From Meandrina meandrites (lineage: Eukaryota > Cnidaria > Anthozoa > Scleractinia > Meandrinidae), in NCBI GenBank assembly GCA_963693305.1, contig OY855913.1:15779022-15843021 (forward strand): a stretch of DNA of 64,000 nt, in the 5' to 3' direction. This document shows positions 26,001 through 36,464 of this stretch, one piece after another. A program made the translations under genes and the position numbers. Positions within the stretch are counted from its first letter, which is position 1, and each line of letters begins with the position of its first letter. The notes beneath the pieces were generated by a model. It did not search any database and was not told where the DNA came from. It saw nothing but the letters and a program-made list of their open reading frames with translations.

Positions 26001-29000
26001 AATCCATGTTATTAAATTACATTGTATTAAGGAATTAGTAATTTTAACATATTTTTAATGATAAACACTAGAACAAGAATTTTTTACATCCAATTTAATA
26101 ATCTCAGTTTATTGCTAGTAATATATAAAGCGATCTATTATACATGTATGTGTTGTAATTTAATTTTTGCTTGGTTAAAAATTGTTCAAACCAGTTTGAA
26201 TTTTATTTCCCTTTGTTTCAGATTAAGATAATCAATACAAGACAATGCAAACTAAAAATTAGACTGGTTTTAAATAATAAAATTTAAACCACAACATATG
26301 CATTACCTCTGTTACACAAAAGTTCTCAGTTGGTTCATCTTCAGGAGCTGCCATGCCCGGTATAGGAGCATATCCAGGAGGTGTTGGGAGTTCCTCAAAT
26401 GCCACTGGTCTTCCTGCCTTGTGGGTTTTGATGGCATCTTGATATTGCTGCATTGTTTCATAATGAAAAATAGGGTTTAATAAGAAATTTACAGGTAAGC
26501 CTTCTAATAGCAGTGTTATTGAGATTCAAGTTACATGTACTGGCCACATATGGAGAACTCTGAATTTGTAATTATTCACAGTGGATAGATTGTAAAATAC
26601 ACCAGACCTTTACTATACGCCCCATTCTGCGTGCCTTGCTTGAGTTTCCTTCTTGTTTTGCCTGGTTTGTGGCATGCTGGTACTTTTCCAGTCTCTGCTG
26701 CAAAGCTTCTGCAACATCCTTGGGGGGAGGGGGAGGCTCTAAGTTCTTAGGTGCACTACTTTCCCCTCCTGATTCTGCTGCAGCTGAAGTGCTTGGCTGA
26801 GGGTCAGCAGGGGGGGTGACTGACTGCTGAGAGGCTGGTGGGGACTCACCTTTACAAAACAAAAAGAAGCATAGCAAAAATAAGTCTGGTGAAACAATAT
26901 TGTGTATCCTAGCTAGCTAGCACATTGATTTCTTTGATATGGGATCACGATTGGATTAAAAGGGGTCCAACACGAGGTTAAAAGATTTAACATGTGAAAT
27001 GCAATTTGGATAACAAAACACATGAGCAAACAGTCAAAATTGCATGAGCATTTAACACATCATGGAAAATAAAAGAAGAGTAGTAACATGTGCAAGATGA
27101 ATTTAAATTAAAAGACAACTTCATGTAAAATGAGACAATAATCCCCACTTTCTCACCCTTTTAAAACATTGATAACCAACAACAAGACAAACCAACTAGT
27201 ACTGAGGGATGTTTCTTACAACATTTTTGAATAAATACATGAGTTTTTATTTTTACTTTTCCCACACCTTGATCTTTCTACATGTATTTGATACCTGATG
27301 ATGCCCGAGGGATGGATGGAACAGGAGGTAACTGTGAAATGTCCACCGACTCATCTTTCTCTAGTTGCTCAATTGCTGAATCTATTTGCTGGCAAATTGA
27401 AAACACAATAAAGTTACAGGTCAGTTTGTGTTACTTCAGAATCCCAGTAGTTGTAGTTGGCCATACATTTTCATAGAAGTTGAATTGGGACTACTGGGAG
27501 CAAATCCAGCTAGCAAGTGGATAAAGGCTTGAACTCAAATGACACCTGTAGACCAGAAACCAGTCAGCCATGCTGCGATTTCTTTTAGAGTGAAAATAAA
27601 ATAAATTTATCTTGAATAGAAAGCTCATTCAATCTCTTTCATACAACTGTTCTTGATCTTCAGCATAATTTAATAGAAATTATGCCATCCCCTCAAAGTC
27701 ACCTGGACTATTGACTAATGTAACATTAGTCAAAAAAGTTATCATATAACTACCTGAAAGGTGGAAAATGGGTTTATAGGTTATAATAGCTTAAATTCAG
27801 TCACTATCACAAAGTCAACTGTTTTTGATCTTCACCATAAATATTTGACAGAATGTCACCCCCTCATATTCAAAGACAAATAACCCTTCAAACTCAGATG
27901 AACTGCTACTATTAAACATTTTTTGAACAGTTGCGAGTTATATAACTACTGACCTCAAAGATTCAAAAGGGGGTTATGTATGTAGGTTATAATGACAATT
28001 TATGATATTAATTTAATTTACTAAGAACAAAAACTAGCAATAACAATCCTTTCCTTTACCTTAGACACAGCCAAAAACTGTTTGGCTTGTTGGATCTCTC
28101 CTGCTTTCTTGCATGTCAAGGCAGCTACTCTGTACTGATTTCTTCTTGTTGTGAAACGTTCTACAGTTTTAGTCTTCTCAGAGTCAGCAAGCTGCAACAA
28201 AAACATATCAAAGCTTAAAAACATATTGCGCCTAATAAAATCATGAACTGTAAGCAATACACGACTTGTATTTAATTTTTGTCAAGTCAATAAGAACAGG
28301 TAAAGTATCTAACTAGTAAATTGAAAATGTTAGCATACATGTACCTTAGGTTCCTGTGAGTTTTGATCAGCTATCACTGAAAGCAAAAGAAGAGTTGTTA
28401 GTAGAAAACATGCACTCACCAGAAAGATTTTTTGTGAAATCACTTCTCGATACACTCACCATGACCTTGCAGTGGTTTAGACATGCCATCTTGGGTTGTC
28501 TGCTCAAGCTTTGTAGGCTCGTTACTGGTGTCCATATCTTCAGGTACAGCAGCAGCCTGGACAGGAGCTGAAGGTTGAGCAGCTCCAGTGGCAACTGGTG
28601 GGGGAACTGCATCTACATCAATGGGTTTACCAGCTTTGGCTTGCTTGATCATTTGTTCTATTTCCTAGAACAACAAAATAACAGGTCGCAAAAAAATTAA
28701 AATTCAACATGTTTTTGAATGGAGAAAACATGAATTTGATTTGCTGATCTTTTGTTGTCTATGCACATAATTTTACCAGTAAGACTCTGACAACCCATGT
28801 TTTCTATTGGTGAAAATTTTAGTATAATAGTATAGAGGAACAACAACTTAGGCAGCAAAAGTGCCAAAAAAGTTCAATAGTTTTTACTTTCAAGGTTTAA
28901 CTTCAATTTTCAAGTACTAAAAATGATAACTACAATGAAATAATGTAATAAAATAATGATAATAATAGAGGTTAAGTGACCTTTTAATTAATGGTTTATA

Positions 29001-31020
29001 AGTTGAACTTGAAAGTTTTAGCCAGTCATTGTCCAGCTTAACTTGTGTTGTGTTCACAGCACCTCCCCCAACCAGGTGTGTATGTTGTGGTTCAATTTTA
29101 TTCTTCGTTCAAATTTAATTTTCCTTTGTTTTAAACTCGTTATCATACATTACCATACCCAACAACAAAGGAAAATAAAATTTGAACCAAGGATAAAATT
29201 GAAACACAACATGTATAAAGATAGTAAAATACAGGCTGTGCCACTTAAGTTAACTGCATCTACCTTAAGTCCTCTCCCATATCTCCTGGCTTTGCTTCCT
29301 TCGCCAGCCTTATTTGCATTTTCTATTGCCTGCTTGTAATTTTTCTCCCTTTCTAACAACAGGTCAATATCAGATGAACTCCCTTTGGAAACCTGATAGA
29401 GATGAAAATTAAAGAGAAGGGTTGGTCAGCTGGTCAGATGGGGGTATCAGAGGATGGAGAGGGGATAAACAGGGTAGCAAAGCGTGGAAAGGTGATAAGC
29501 AGTAGAGTAGAAAAGGAGTGATCAGAAGATAAAGAGGGGTTCATCAGGGGGTGCAAGGGTCCTTTGGTGATCTTTAAAAATATTCACATGCAGGGTGACT
29601 TCTGGCCATCCTTGAAAATCTTCATAAGTACTTGATGGGTAATCTTTAGCAATTGTAGTTAAGTAACTTGCCCTCTCTGTGCACTTTATGAATAAAATCA
29701 ACAAGCCTTTTAGGCTGCCTCTTGTCACGCAAAATTAAGGAGGGTGGAAAATTGGTGAAAGCAAACAGCTGTTTTAAAGAAAATTTTAGACCGGTCACCC
29801 CAAATACATTTTTTTCCTCGTCAGACCATCATTCATCCACTAAAACAATGAAATTAGAACTGCTTTTGTTGCTCAACAAAAGTTGCATTAAACTATAGCG
29901 TGACATTCACAACACAACACAATACAATAATACTTATTACTATATGACTAGCTCCGTTAGCGGTCAAGATGAAGCGAATCTCGTGCTCTGATTGGCTACC
30001 CGAGCGGTCAAGATGGAGCCATCTTGACCGATTGGGAACGCCCGCTGTGTCCCTGCAAGCGAAAAAACTTTTACCGACGCTACTTGAAAAAGCTTTTCGT
30101 CGTAAATTTTCGCTATGAAAGTATTTTCCGAAATAACACAAAGATTTCCTGTCTATTTCTAGCAAAAGGAGGTCCGACAACAAAGAAATTGGTCTTGAAG
30201 CGAATGAGACAGATGAGAGCAAACAAATTAAACTACAAATGTCAATTAACGAGTTTCGTGAATTTTATTTGCCGCAAAAACCGGCTGATACAAAAAATAA
30301 AACGCAAAGCGACTTGAAGACATGATATCAGCTTTGTTTGGCGGAAAAGGGAGAGACTGAAGTCAGTGACATACCTGAAGAATAAAGTGCTCTGCAAACT
30401 TGTCGTTTGTGTAACATCTTCAAAAATAATGGAAGAAAGCGGATGGCACGGCGAACCTAACATCTTTTCACCGAAGCCTCTAATGCTCACGTCGACTAAG
30501 AGTGAGTCGAGCATTTAAATTAATGATGTAGAAAAGTTCAAGCTGTTCCTGTGAAGTGGTATTAAAATCCCAAATGCTTTCAACAATCAAAATTTCAATA
30601 TTCAGCTCGTGTATATATGTCACCGCAGGTTTGCACCACTAAAGCGCCAGAAGCCAGCAAATACTCTGCAAAACGTCCAATAATTAAAAGCTGGCGGCCA
30701 GATGGAATGGACATTGTTCTTTTAAGGCTTCAAACTCAACGTTGTTTCGCAAATTTAAGCCATTCCAATATCCTTTTGAGGGTTAAAATGATGTGAATTT
30801 CGCTGTTGTCGCATCGTTTTACTTCGTCTCGATTCATTCAAGAATTTGACAGTCATTCATTAAACTTTTAAACCAATGAAATGATTTAGCGTGCGCCATT
30901 GATTGTGCATGCAACTGGCTTTCTTTTCAGTGCTCGAAAAAAGTCATATAATAAATCCTTTATTGACCAAGCTTGTTCGGTCAAGATGGCAGGATATTGG
31001 CCTCGTTCTTTTTTTGCGTG

Positions 31021-31053
<33 letters not shown>

Positions 31054-34000
31054 CACGCAAAAAAAGAACTCGGCCAATATCCCGCCATCTTGACCTCACG
31101 CTTGGTCAATAACCCATATTTATTAATTTTGAAACAACGGGTTCAAATCTACAGTTGTAGTTCTCAGGGATGTAGCAAAGATTTCCAACAGGCAAAATTT
31201 TGTTGATCACTGACGGAAAATGTGGACTCATCAAAGAAAAGAGTTAACCAGACATGGTCTTTCAGCCACAATAAATCAAAAAAAGGCAAGTCCTCAGGTG
31301 GTTATCATTTCTGCCTTCCACCTATTATTAATTTACATCCCTAGTTTCCTAATTTCAAATAAGTTGATCAATATATAGTTTTCTATTAAAACTGTCTGGC
31401 AACTTGTGAATATTAACAGAGTACAAATAATACTAATTTTCATTAATAAAAAACATGATATTTGTTAATTTGACCTCTTGATTGCTGCTTGGTGTTGGTA
31501 CAGATGGAAGTAAAACTGGTGTTGGATCCCGACGTTCTGCACCATCTTCTCCTGGAGCAATACACTGAAGTTCAGCCTACAAAAAACACCCCAAGTGTTA
31601 CTTTTGATGGCGAGGTGTAAACATGTGGCCTTCCTAGAAAAATAAGTCAGCGGGATCCCGCCACAAATCCTGCTAAGATCCTGCCAAAATCGCGCCAATG
31701 CGGCCATATCACACTGGGATTCCGACTGGGAAAAATTCCCACCACGTCGAGATCCTGCAAAGAATCTTGACGGGAACTGGGCTTCCACCAAGATGGTAGA
31801 CTTTCTGCCCTGATCTCGCCAAGATGGCAGACTTCCCACCGGGATCCCGGCCCACTGGGGTAAAATTCCTGCCATATTTCCTGGCAAGAATCTCACCAGG
31901 AATTATATTCTTGCCGGGATCCTGCCAAGAAAAAATCCTGGCGAGAAACACAGCGGCAAAAACTCAATTCTCAAAACCTGTGTTTCATGTGTAGAAACAC
32001 ACTGGTGGAGCTGTCAAAACTTGACATGTTCATGCTCCAAACGTTATTTGGTTCAGTTGAAAAATGCCATGGTTTGCCTAGACAAACTTGAATGTCTTAC
32101 ACATGGATAAACATGGAAAAAAGTTAGCCATTCATGGTAGCTCAGAAATGGTAGTAACAAATACACGTTATTCAATGGTTTAACATATAAATTATACATA
32201 CAGACATTTTGTGAGTTGCATAATTGTGTAGTATTTAAATCAAAGCCATGTAGGAGGAAGGAGAAATATGAGCAATGAGCAAAATGTCTGCTTGTTGCTA
32301 CACCTTATGTTAAACCATAGAATAAGGGATTTATTATTCCACTATTTTTTCCACTAAGTTTGGACTGTCATTTAGTCTGCTTTCTGACCATATTTTTATC
32401 CTGTCCTACAGTGTAATAACGTGTCTTATTATATGGAGGAGAGTGTTTTACTGGGAACTAAACCACTCATGTGGGAGGCGCAGTGGTCTAATGGTTAGCA
32501 CGCTGGACTCTGGATCGGGCGGTCCGGGTTCGAGCCCTGGCCAGGGCACTGCGTTGTGTTCTTGGGCAAGATACTTTACTCTCATAGTGCCTCTCTCCAC
32601 CCAGGTGTATAAATGGGTACCGGCAAATTTACTGCTGGGGGTAACCCTGCGATGGCCTAGCATCCCATCCAGGGGGGAGTAGCAATACTCCTAGTCGCTT
32701 CATGCTACGGAAACCGGGATAAGCTCCGGCCTGATGGGCCCCTAGGCTCGTACACAGACTTTTAAACCACTCATAGAATCCATATGCCATTGCATCCGGG
32801 ACCTGAGTGGCGTATTTTCCGTATGACATGTTTGCGAGTGTCATATCGCTCATTGACGTCACGATTTGCGCCTTTTCTACTTTGTTGAATGAACTTGGTT
32901 TCTTGTGTCGTTTGTTGCTAGCAAGCATCGACAAGCAGGTTTTAAGCGAAGAAAAATAATGAGTTTTCTGAAAAACTTAACGACGAGAACACGATAATGG
33001 AAACCTTGACGATTTCAAGGTTTTTAGGGGGAATTCTTTGCAAGGAATTTCACAAAGTGCAAGATGTTGTAAAGAGGAAAACAAAAGCAGTTGAAAACTA
33101 TCGGCCGTCAAGACATTGCCGCATTGGATTCAAGTCAAAGTCAGTGTTGTTTTCAGTTCTTACGTGTTATGTTATTTAGTTGACAAGTATTTCATGTATT
33201 AGGTTTGATTGAAACTTAGTTAGCGTTTCTATATCCTGGATACGGTGCTTTGTGTTTTCTATGAAGACGAATGGTGATTTACAAAACTGGCTTGATTTTT
33301 CAAAAAATTGAAATAAAAGTCGGCAATATCAACTACATCTGGTCTCCATATAATAAAAAGAACATTACACGTTGGCTCAAAGATATGAATTTAATGTTCT
33401 TGTGGCAAAAACAATATCTCACGAGTGAGCGCAGTGTGTGAAGTGTGTGAAGTGAATACTTTATTTACCCTCGGATTATAGAGTAGCTTTTACAGAGCTA
33501 ATGTCTCCGAGCATTTCAGCAGTACAACGGTACAATGGGTAAAGACCAGACCACAACACCGGGAAACTCCGTGCCCTACTCTTAACGATGAGTGTGTGGG
33601 TTCTTTAACGTCCCCTGCTGACCACAACAGTGAAGATGCAGGAGACGGGGCCTACGGTTTATGATGATGACTGATGAAGTGAACGAGCGAGATATCGTTT
33701 CTGCCACTCGAACATAAAATTCATATTTTCTCGCCACCGTGTAATATCCTCTATATATTTTGCACGTTATAATCTTGACCTAATAAATTACGATAAAATG
33801 GCGCAATGTGTTAACCTTGCGTGTAAAAACTGTTTATAAAAAAGTGCTCAATTGAGTTAATTTGAGATGATTGTTTTGGGAATAACCCCTTCATCAGTCA
33901 TCATCAGTCCATTAGGTCAGAATTGTTATTGTTACACTCTCCATGTATATAGTAGCTGTAAAAACAGAACTTGTTGCAGTTATAAGGGTCTTACCAATAA

Positions 34001-36464
34001 CTGAGGATCATTTTCATCAATGTCTTCATCATCATCATCATCATCATCATCTTCCATGCCTTCATCGTCCATCATAATAGCTGATCGTTCTCCTGGCTCT
34101 GGATAATAATTATTTATCTTTTTTAACTGCATGTAATAACAGCCTCATCTACACATGTTTTCATTTTCATCAAGATTTTTTAACAAGTTTTGGCTATCCA
34201 CCTACAAGTAAACAATGAAAAGTGATCACTCTTAAGGGTGAAGAGATAATTTGAAACCAAATATTAAATTTCCTGGCCATGCCTCTGTGAACACTGACCA
34301 CTGGTTGTTTCTTAGCTTAAATCTGGAGCAGCAACAACAATATCGAAACACTAAAATTGTGGATGGAAATCTCTTTACTTGACACAATCCTCAAAAACAG
34401 TTAATCACAAGAAAAGAACAAAAAGGTATATATTAATTTCTACTGCAGCAGTTTATGCTGCCATGGAAATACAAATAATTTTTTTTTTTAGATTAAGAGC
34501 ACTTACTTTTCTTCTTTGGCTTAGATCGTGATTCACCCTGCAGTGCAGCCAGCTCAGCTTCAAGACTTTCATCATCCTCATCATCATCTTCGTCTTCCGC
34601 CCCTCCAATACCCCCAATCCCTAAATCAGCCATTTCGTCTGGACTGATATCAAGGCCAAGCTGTTTAAAACAACAGGAAATGAATTCAGAAACAAAACAA
34701 AGCATTCAAAGAAAGGGAGACCACTTAATACAGATACTGTAGACCAGGACAGAAAGACAGACAATATTATTGCGCCTTTCAATAACATGCCAAGTCTGAA
34801 GTTCAAAACCCAACTAACAATTTTGTTTTTCACTACCATCAATCACAATTATGGCGACAGCCAAGGAACCTTGAAAAACAGAAACAAACAAAATGGATTG
34901 AAATCTACCAATCACAATCGACAGATTTGACCCGGCTGAAGTGAGCTTCTGTTTCCTGAGAAGTCCGCTTAGATGATTGACGGTAGCGAAAAACGTGAAC
35001 GGTTGGTCGAGGTTCAAATTGCAGAATTCCCATTCAAGATTTGTTTACATATGTCAAAAAAATTGCAGATGAATCTCAGGAATTCTATAACTGATCAAAC
35101 TATAAAAACATGACAAAGTACATGTCCCATCATGTGGCATACAATGTACTTGTAACTGATAATAAAATAATACAAGTAACTTTTTGTGGGAATCTATGTG
35201 ATAGTCAGCATATTCCTTCAAAACTTCAATAAACACAAGTTAAGCTCAGCACTGAACTTCATTTTACGCTTGGATTTAAAATGGACTCCCCACATTTCAT
35301 TTTCACATGCAATATAGCCTAGGTACAGCCACCCACATTCCTCAAGAAAAGTCAGAGAGGGTCTTTACTGGGCACAGACTTTTGATTTCAAATTTTAAAA
35401 GGAAACCTCACTCACAAAATGTTACAAATTTCCAATATGATTTTTTGGAGATATTTATCAGTGCAAGCGGTAAAAAAGCAGCTCATTCAACCATTTGCAA
35501 ATCACACACTATTAAACCACATCAATTGATCAGCAAATCAGGACATTTTCCACACATTCTGGAATAAATGACATTAAATGTGAATATCAACTGCAAAACA
35601 CAAACACCATCCTTCAGATTTTTCTTGAGAAGAGTGGGCGGTTGTACATGTACATGGCTAATTTTAAATGCTGCAGCTGATCACCTGGTCACCAATGCTT
35701 GTAAAAAAAATGTAATTATAAATGTAAATGTAATTTATTTACCCACGTTACACAGAAGAGCTCAGGAGCTCGTTAAGACGTGTACGTACATTAAGATCGA
35801 ATTGGAATTTAGAGTGTCTGCTTTTTTGGAGGGAGGAAAACCGGAGAACCCGAAGAAAAACCCCAGGAGTAAAGACGAGAACCAACAACAAACTCAACCC
35901 AATTGGGAATATCTGAGGCTACATGTATCTGGAAATAATACCAACCAGATCACAATCATCCCGGTATTTTGCTCACATATGAGAACCACAATGAGGCTTC
36001 AAAACAAAGCAAAATAAAGCTTTTTAAAGCAAATATCGGGTAGCGGAGCAACTGCAGAATACCCCGCCACTTAAGTCCACCTCATTTACATGGGTCGGTA
36101 CCTTTTGAAGAACGAGGGATAACACAATAGATGCTATTCCTATTCAATGACGTGTAAATAAGTGGCGGGGTATTCTGCAGTTAAGCCTTTCCTTCACACA
36201 ACAGTTTACAAAAATGACAAAATTGAGAGGTGTTCCTAAAAGGAGCTTAAAAGTCAATAATTTTTTAAGCAATGGAGCAAATCATTTTATCCAACGTCAA
36301 GAAGTTTAGGATCTGACTCATGTCAAAGTTCATTTTAAAGTCCAGCTAAACTACACCACCCAAACACTAACGAAATTAACAAGTAATGCAATAAACAATA
36401 CCAAATTGGAAAGCTCGTTCTTCTTTTTTCCTTCTTGCGGGGGTTTCTTTTTCCTACCAAACAT
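8628..36464 (-). CDS. CC2D1: CC2D1 (coiled-coil and C2 domain-containing protein 1), complete, 28 exons
   Basis: Exons: 36402-36464, 34507-34660, 33995-34098, 31475-31576, 29264-29392, 28460-28664, 28345-28376, 28060-28191, 27295-27388, 26608-26849, 26307-26447, 25396-25653, 23897-23953, 23275-23433, 21809-21867, 21385-21501, 20879-20952, 20680-20735, 19557-19611, 19369-19468, 18776-18866, 17982-18125, 17255-17272, 16371-16420, 10803-10866, 10001-10127, 8836-8960, 8628-8663. Phases agree throughout: 2988 nt, 995 aa (human CC2D1A is about 950). The protein has a basic start (MFGRKKKPPQEG), a DISPDEM motif, acidic stretches, four DM14 repeats (residues about 153-206, 275-330, 389-440, 517-580), a C2 domain (about 690-810) and a C-terminal coiled region. 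Family members bind ESCRT-III CHMP4 through DM14 repeats in endosomal sorting; vertebrate CC2D1A also represses transcription. The three smallest exons (17255-17272, 28345-28376, 8628-8663) are the least certain. Confidence 0.9.
8961..10000. other. CC2D1 intron 26
   Basis: It contains a poly-G tract near 9199-9222 and an imperfect inverted repeat about 9666-9785 (CTGGCGGGATTT... / ...TAATCCCGCCAG). No gene. Confidence 0.5.
10178..10365. mobile_element. Foldback MITE in CC2D1 intron 25
   Basis: The first 19 nt, AATAGGCCATTTCCGAGTT, are the exact reverse complement of the last 19, AACTCGGAAATGGCCTATT. Homology continues inward (TTTGCCTC / GAGGCAAA, CATTCAAATGAAAATGA / TCATTTTCATATGAATG). A degraded relative with AACTCGGAAATAGGC occurs near 9808-9825. 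Non-coding. Confidence 0.75.
13746..14150. mobile_element. Foldback element with CATAAT/ATTATG-rich interior
   Basis: Left part TAGTTCCTAGTCGCTTATG and right part CATAAGTATG...CCTTATGTTGCTAGTGGGA form inverted repeats. CCCACTAG/CTAGTGGGA and runs of CATAATCATAATCATAA versus TTATGATTATG recur throughout. Non-coding; probably a MITE with satellite-like expansion inside it. Confidence 0.5.
14232..14816. mobile_element. Long foldback element, about 290-bp arms
   Basis: The left arm (TTACAGTCAAACTGGATGTT, 14232 on) matches the reverse complement of the right arm ending CCGGTTTGACTGTAA at 14816. The match continues almost to the centre near 14520, including GGTTTAGTT..TTGCTAA and GAAGTAGGAAATA..TTGCCCTATG. 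Some loops and substitutions are present. Non-coding. Confidence 0.7.
15941..16041. repeat. Paired poly-G tracts
   Basis: Two G-rich runs (15941-15960 and 16018-16041) lie in CC2D1 intron 24. The length is likely polymorphic or assembly-sensitive, and poly-Gly/poly-Pro frames across them are artefacts. Confidence 0.8.
18126..18775. other. CC2D1 intron 21
   Basis: AT-rich, with a short G-rich tract near 18369-18386. No repeats or genes recognised. Confidence 0.5.
18867..19368. other. CC2D1 intron 20
   Basis: It contains a C-rich homopolymer run (18904-18938). An open frame downstream of it (to 19281) has no domain and begins in the repeat; it is judged non-coding. Confidence 0.5.
19786..20011. 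mobile_element. Foldback MITE in CC2D1 intron 18
   Basis: Ends ACCTTATTGTTTCTTA and TAAGTAACAATAAGGT are inverted repeats with one mismatch. The interior repeats GCGGGACTT/AAGTCCCGCG and CGCGAAATTAAA motifs in opposite orientations. Confidence 0.65.
20511..20592 (+). repeat. tRNA-derived SINE head / tRNA pseudogene
   Basis: It has an A-box-like GTAGCTCAGTGGTTAGAGCG and a B-box GGGTTCGATTCCC at tRNA spacing. The sequence upstream of the A box does not pair well with the 3' side and the anticodon arm is poor, so this is a SINE head or pseudogene and not a working tRNA. It lies in CC2D1 intron 18. Confidence 0.6.
21903..23155 (-). mobile_element. SINE copy split by another insertion
   Basis: 21903-22072 matches the tail and body of the local SINE (CATCAGGCTGG, GGGATGCTAGTCCATCGCAG, ACCCATTTATACACCT). 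23056-23155 continues it exactly (AAAGTGTCTTGCCCAAGATCACAA...). In intact copies GAGAGT is followed directly by AAAGT, so 22073-23055 is a later insertion. Lies in CC2D1 intron 14. Confidence 0.75.
22073..23055. mobile_element. 983-bp unclassified DNA element inserted in a SINE
   Basis: The left end TTATCACATACGGGG and right end GCGATTACATATAC are weakly inverted. Near the right end is a strong internal palindrome (22911-23032) whose arms share GGATTAATTTCAC, TTTTCAAAGTTTT and GGGCAA blocks. AGGGCA is repeated near the left end. A 97-codon plus-strand frame (22376-22669) has no domain I recognise. The class is unresolved. Confidence 0.5.
23434..23896. other. CC2D1 intron 13
   Basis: AT-rich; nothing recognised. 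Confidence 0.5.
24202..25203. mobile_element. 1002-bp CAGGG...CCCTG element, hAT-like, non-autonomous
   Basis: Ends CAGGGCTCGACACTAAC and GTTAGTGTCGAGCCCTG are perfect 17-bp inverted repeats. Flanking direct repeats ACATT (24197-24201 and 25204-25208) are a 5-bp target duplication. Subterminal GGCTAGTG/CACTAGCC repeats occur at both ends. CAGGG termini suggest the hAT superfamily; a 5-bp duplication fits only some hAT groups, so the class is inference. No transposase. Sits in CC2D1 intron 12. Confidence 0.8.
25654..26306. other. CC2D1 intron 11
   Basis: AT-rich, including TACATGTATGTG runs. No gene or clear repeat. Confidence 0.5.
26850..27294. other. CC2D1 intron 9
   Basis: AT-rich; nothing recognised. 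Confidence 0.5.
27640..27995. repeat. Diverged tandem duplication of about 180 bp
   Basis: CTGTTCTTGATCTTCAGCATAA and ATGCCATCCCCTCA (first copy) recur as CTGTTTTTGATCTTCACCATAA and TGTCACCCCCTCA. TATAACTACCTGAAAGGTGG..GGTTATAATAG recurs as TATAACTACTGACCTCAAAG..GGTTATAATG. Lies in CC2D1 intron 8. Confidence 0.55.
29082..29212. mobile_element. 131-bp foldback element
   Basis: Arms ATGTTGTGGTTCAATTTTAT... and the complement ending ATAAAATTGAAACACAACAT. Pairing continues through TCCTTTGTT/AACAAAGGA. It lies in intron 5 of CC2D1, within 55 nt of exon 5. Non-coding. Confidence 0.7.
29393..31474. other. CC2D1 intron 4
   Basis: It holds repeated AGCGGTCAAGATGG-type inverted motifs (29959-30033) and the foldback element 30960-31112. 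A 97-codon plus-strand frame (30024-30317) is Lys/Arg-rich without a known domain. It may be relic transposon sequence. No gene assigned. Confidence 0.45.
30960..31112. mobile_element. Foldback MITE (TTATTGACCAAG family)
   Basis: Left arm TTATTGACCAAGC... and right arm ...GCTTGGTCAATAA. Arms continue with GGTCAAGATGGCAGGATATTGGCC and TTTTTTTGCGTGTTTATGGACC to a centre at about 31036. A diverged sibling is at 37370-37577. Non-coding. Confidence 0.8.
31600..31960. repeat. Degenerate repeats of a GGGATCCTGCCAAGA-like unit
   Basis: The motif and its complement (CTTGGCAGGATCCC types) recur about ten times with irregular spacing: GGGATCCCGCC, AGATCCTGCCAAA, CGAGATCCTGCAAAGA, GATCTCGCCAAGATGGCAGA, GGGATCCTGCCAAGA, ATCCTGGCGAG. 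GC-rich against an AT-rich intron (CC2D1 intron 3). Confidence 0.6.
32471..32762 (+). mobile_element. Intact tRNA-derived SINE with 12-bp target duplication
   Basis: The head has A-box GTGGTCTAATGGTTAGCACG and B-box GGTTCGAGCCC. The body includes TTCTTGGGCAAGATACTTTA, CCAGGTGTATAAATGGGTACC and GGGGTAACCCTGCGATGG. The tail is GGCTCGTACACAGACTT. Direct repeats TAAACCACTCAT at 32459-32470 and 32763-32774 are a perfect 12-bp target duplication, so this copy is probably recent. Relatives: 3222-3415, 6541-6808, 21903-23155, 44455-44668 and a fragment at 52405-52450. Confidence 0.88.
34661..36401. other. CC2D1 intron 1
   Basis: It holds a stretch common to interspersed repeats (35835-35925: AAACCGGAGAACCCGAAGAA, CAACAACAAACTCAACCC) and the foldback element 36050-36182. 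A 149-codon plus-strand frame (35568-36017) spans these repeats and is not considered a gene. Confidence 0.5.
36050..36182. mobile_element. Foldback MITE with 24-bp perfect ends
   Basis: AACTGCAGAATACCCCGCCA (with CTTA following) at the left and TAAGTGGCGGGGTATTCTGCAGTT's block at the right are exact inverted repeats of 24 nt. About 85 bp of unrelated sequence lies between. It sits about 220 bp inside CC2D1 intron 1. Confidence 0.75.

Larger units (their letters stand above)
23275..29392 (-). other. Four DM14 repeats of CC2D1, each split by an intron at the same place
   Basis: Each DM14 starts in one exon and ends in the next: 29264-29392 to 28460-28664; 28060-28191 to 27295-27388; 26608-26849 to 26307-26447; 25396-25653 to 23897-23953. 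The first halves read (E/Q)xxYxxAxxxAKKxGxxxxAKxxxxxxK and the second halves begin (E/Q/G)xxxxIxxxxxGxxV. The intron always falls in phase 0 right after the lysine (GRGLK, LAVSK, GRIVK, LRMSK). Known role of DM14: contact with CHMP4-type ESCRT-III subunits. Confidence 0.88.
31577..33994. other. CC2D1 intron 3
   Basis: It contains the GATCCTGCC repeats (31600-31960) and the intact SINE (32471-32762). Further blocks near 32800-33100 (TCATATCGCTCATTGACGTCACG) and 33425-33690 (GGGTTCTTTAACGTCCC, GGAGACGGGGCCTACGG) look like interspersed repeat sequence. No gene recognised. Confidence 0.5.

Noticed and set aside
30024..30317. Lys/Arg-rich 97-codon frame
   Set aside because: No recognisable domain; lies among inverted-repeat sequence in a CC2D1 intron. 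Treated as relic repeat.
31465..31896. 143-codon minus-strand frame overlapping CC2D1 exon 4
   Set aside because: It is read-through from the real exon's neighbourhood into the GATCCTGCC repeats; the exon itself uses a defined acceptor and donor.
35568..36017. 149-codon plus-strand frame in CC2D1 intron 1
   Set aside because: Spans sequence that looks like interspersed repeat and has no domain.
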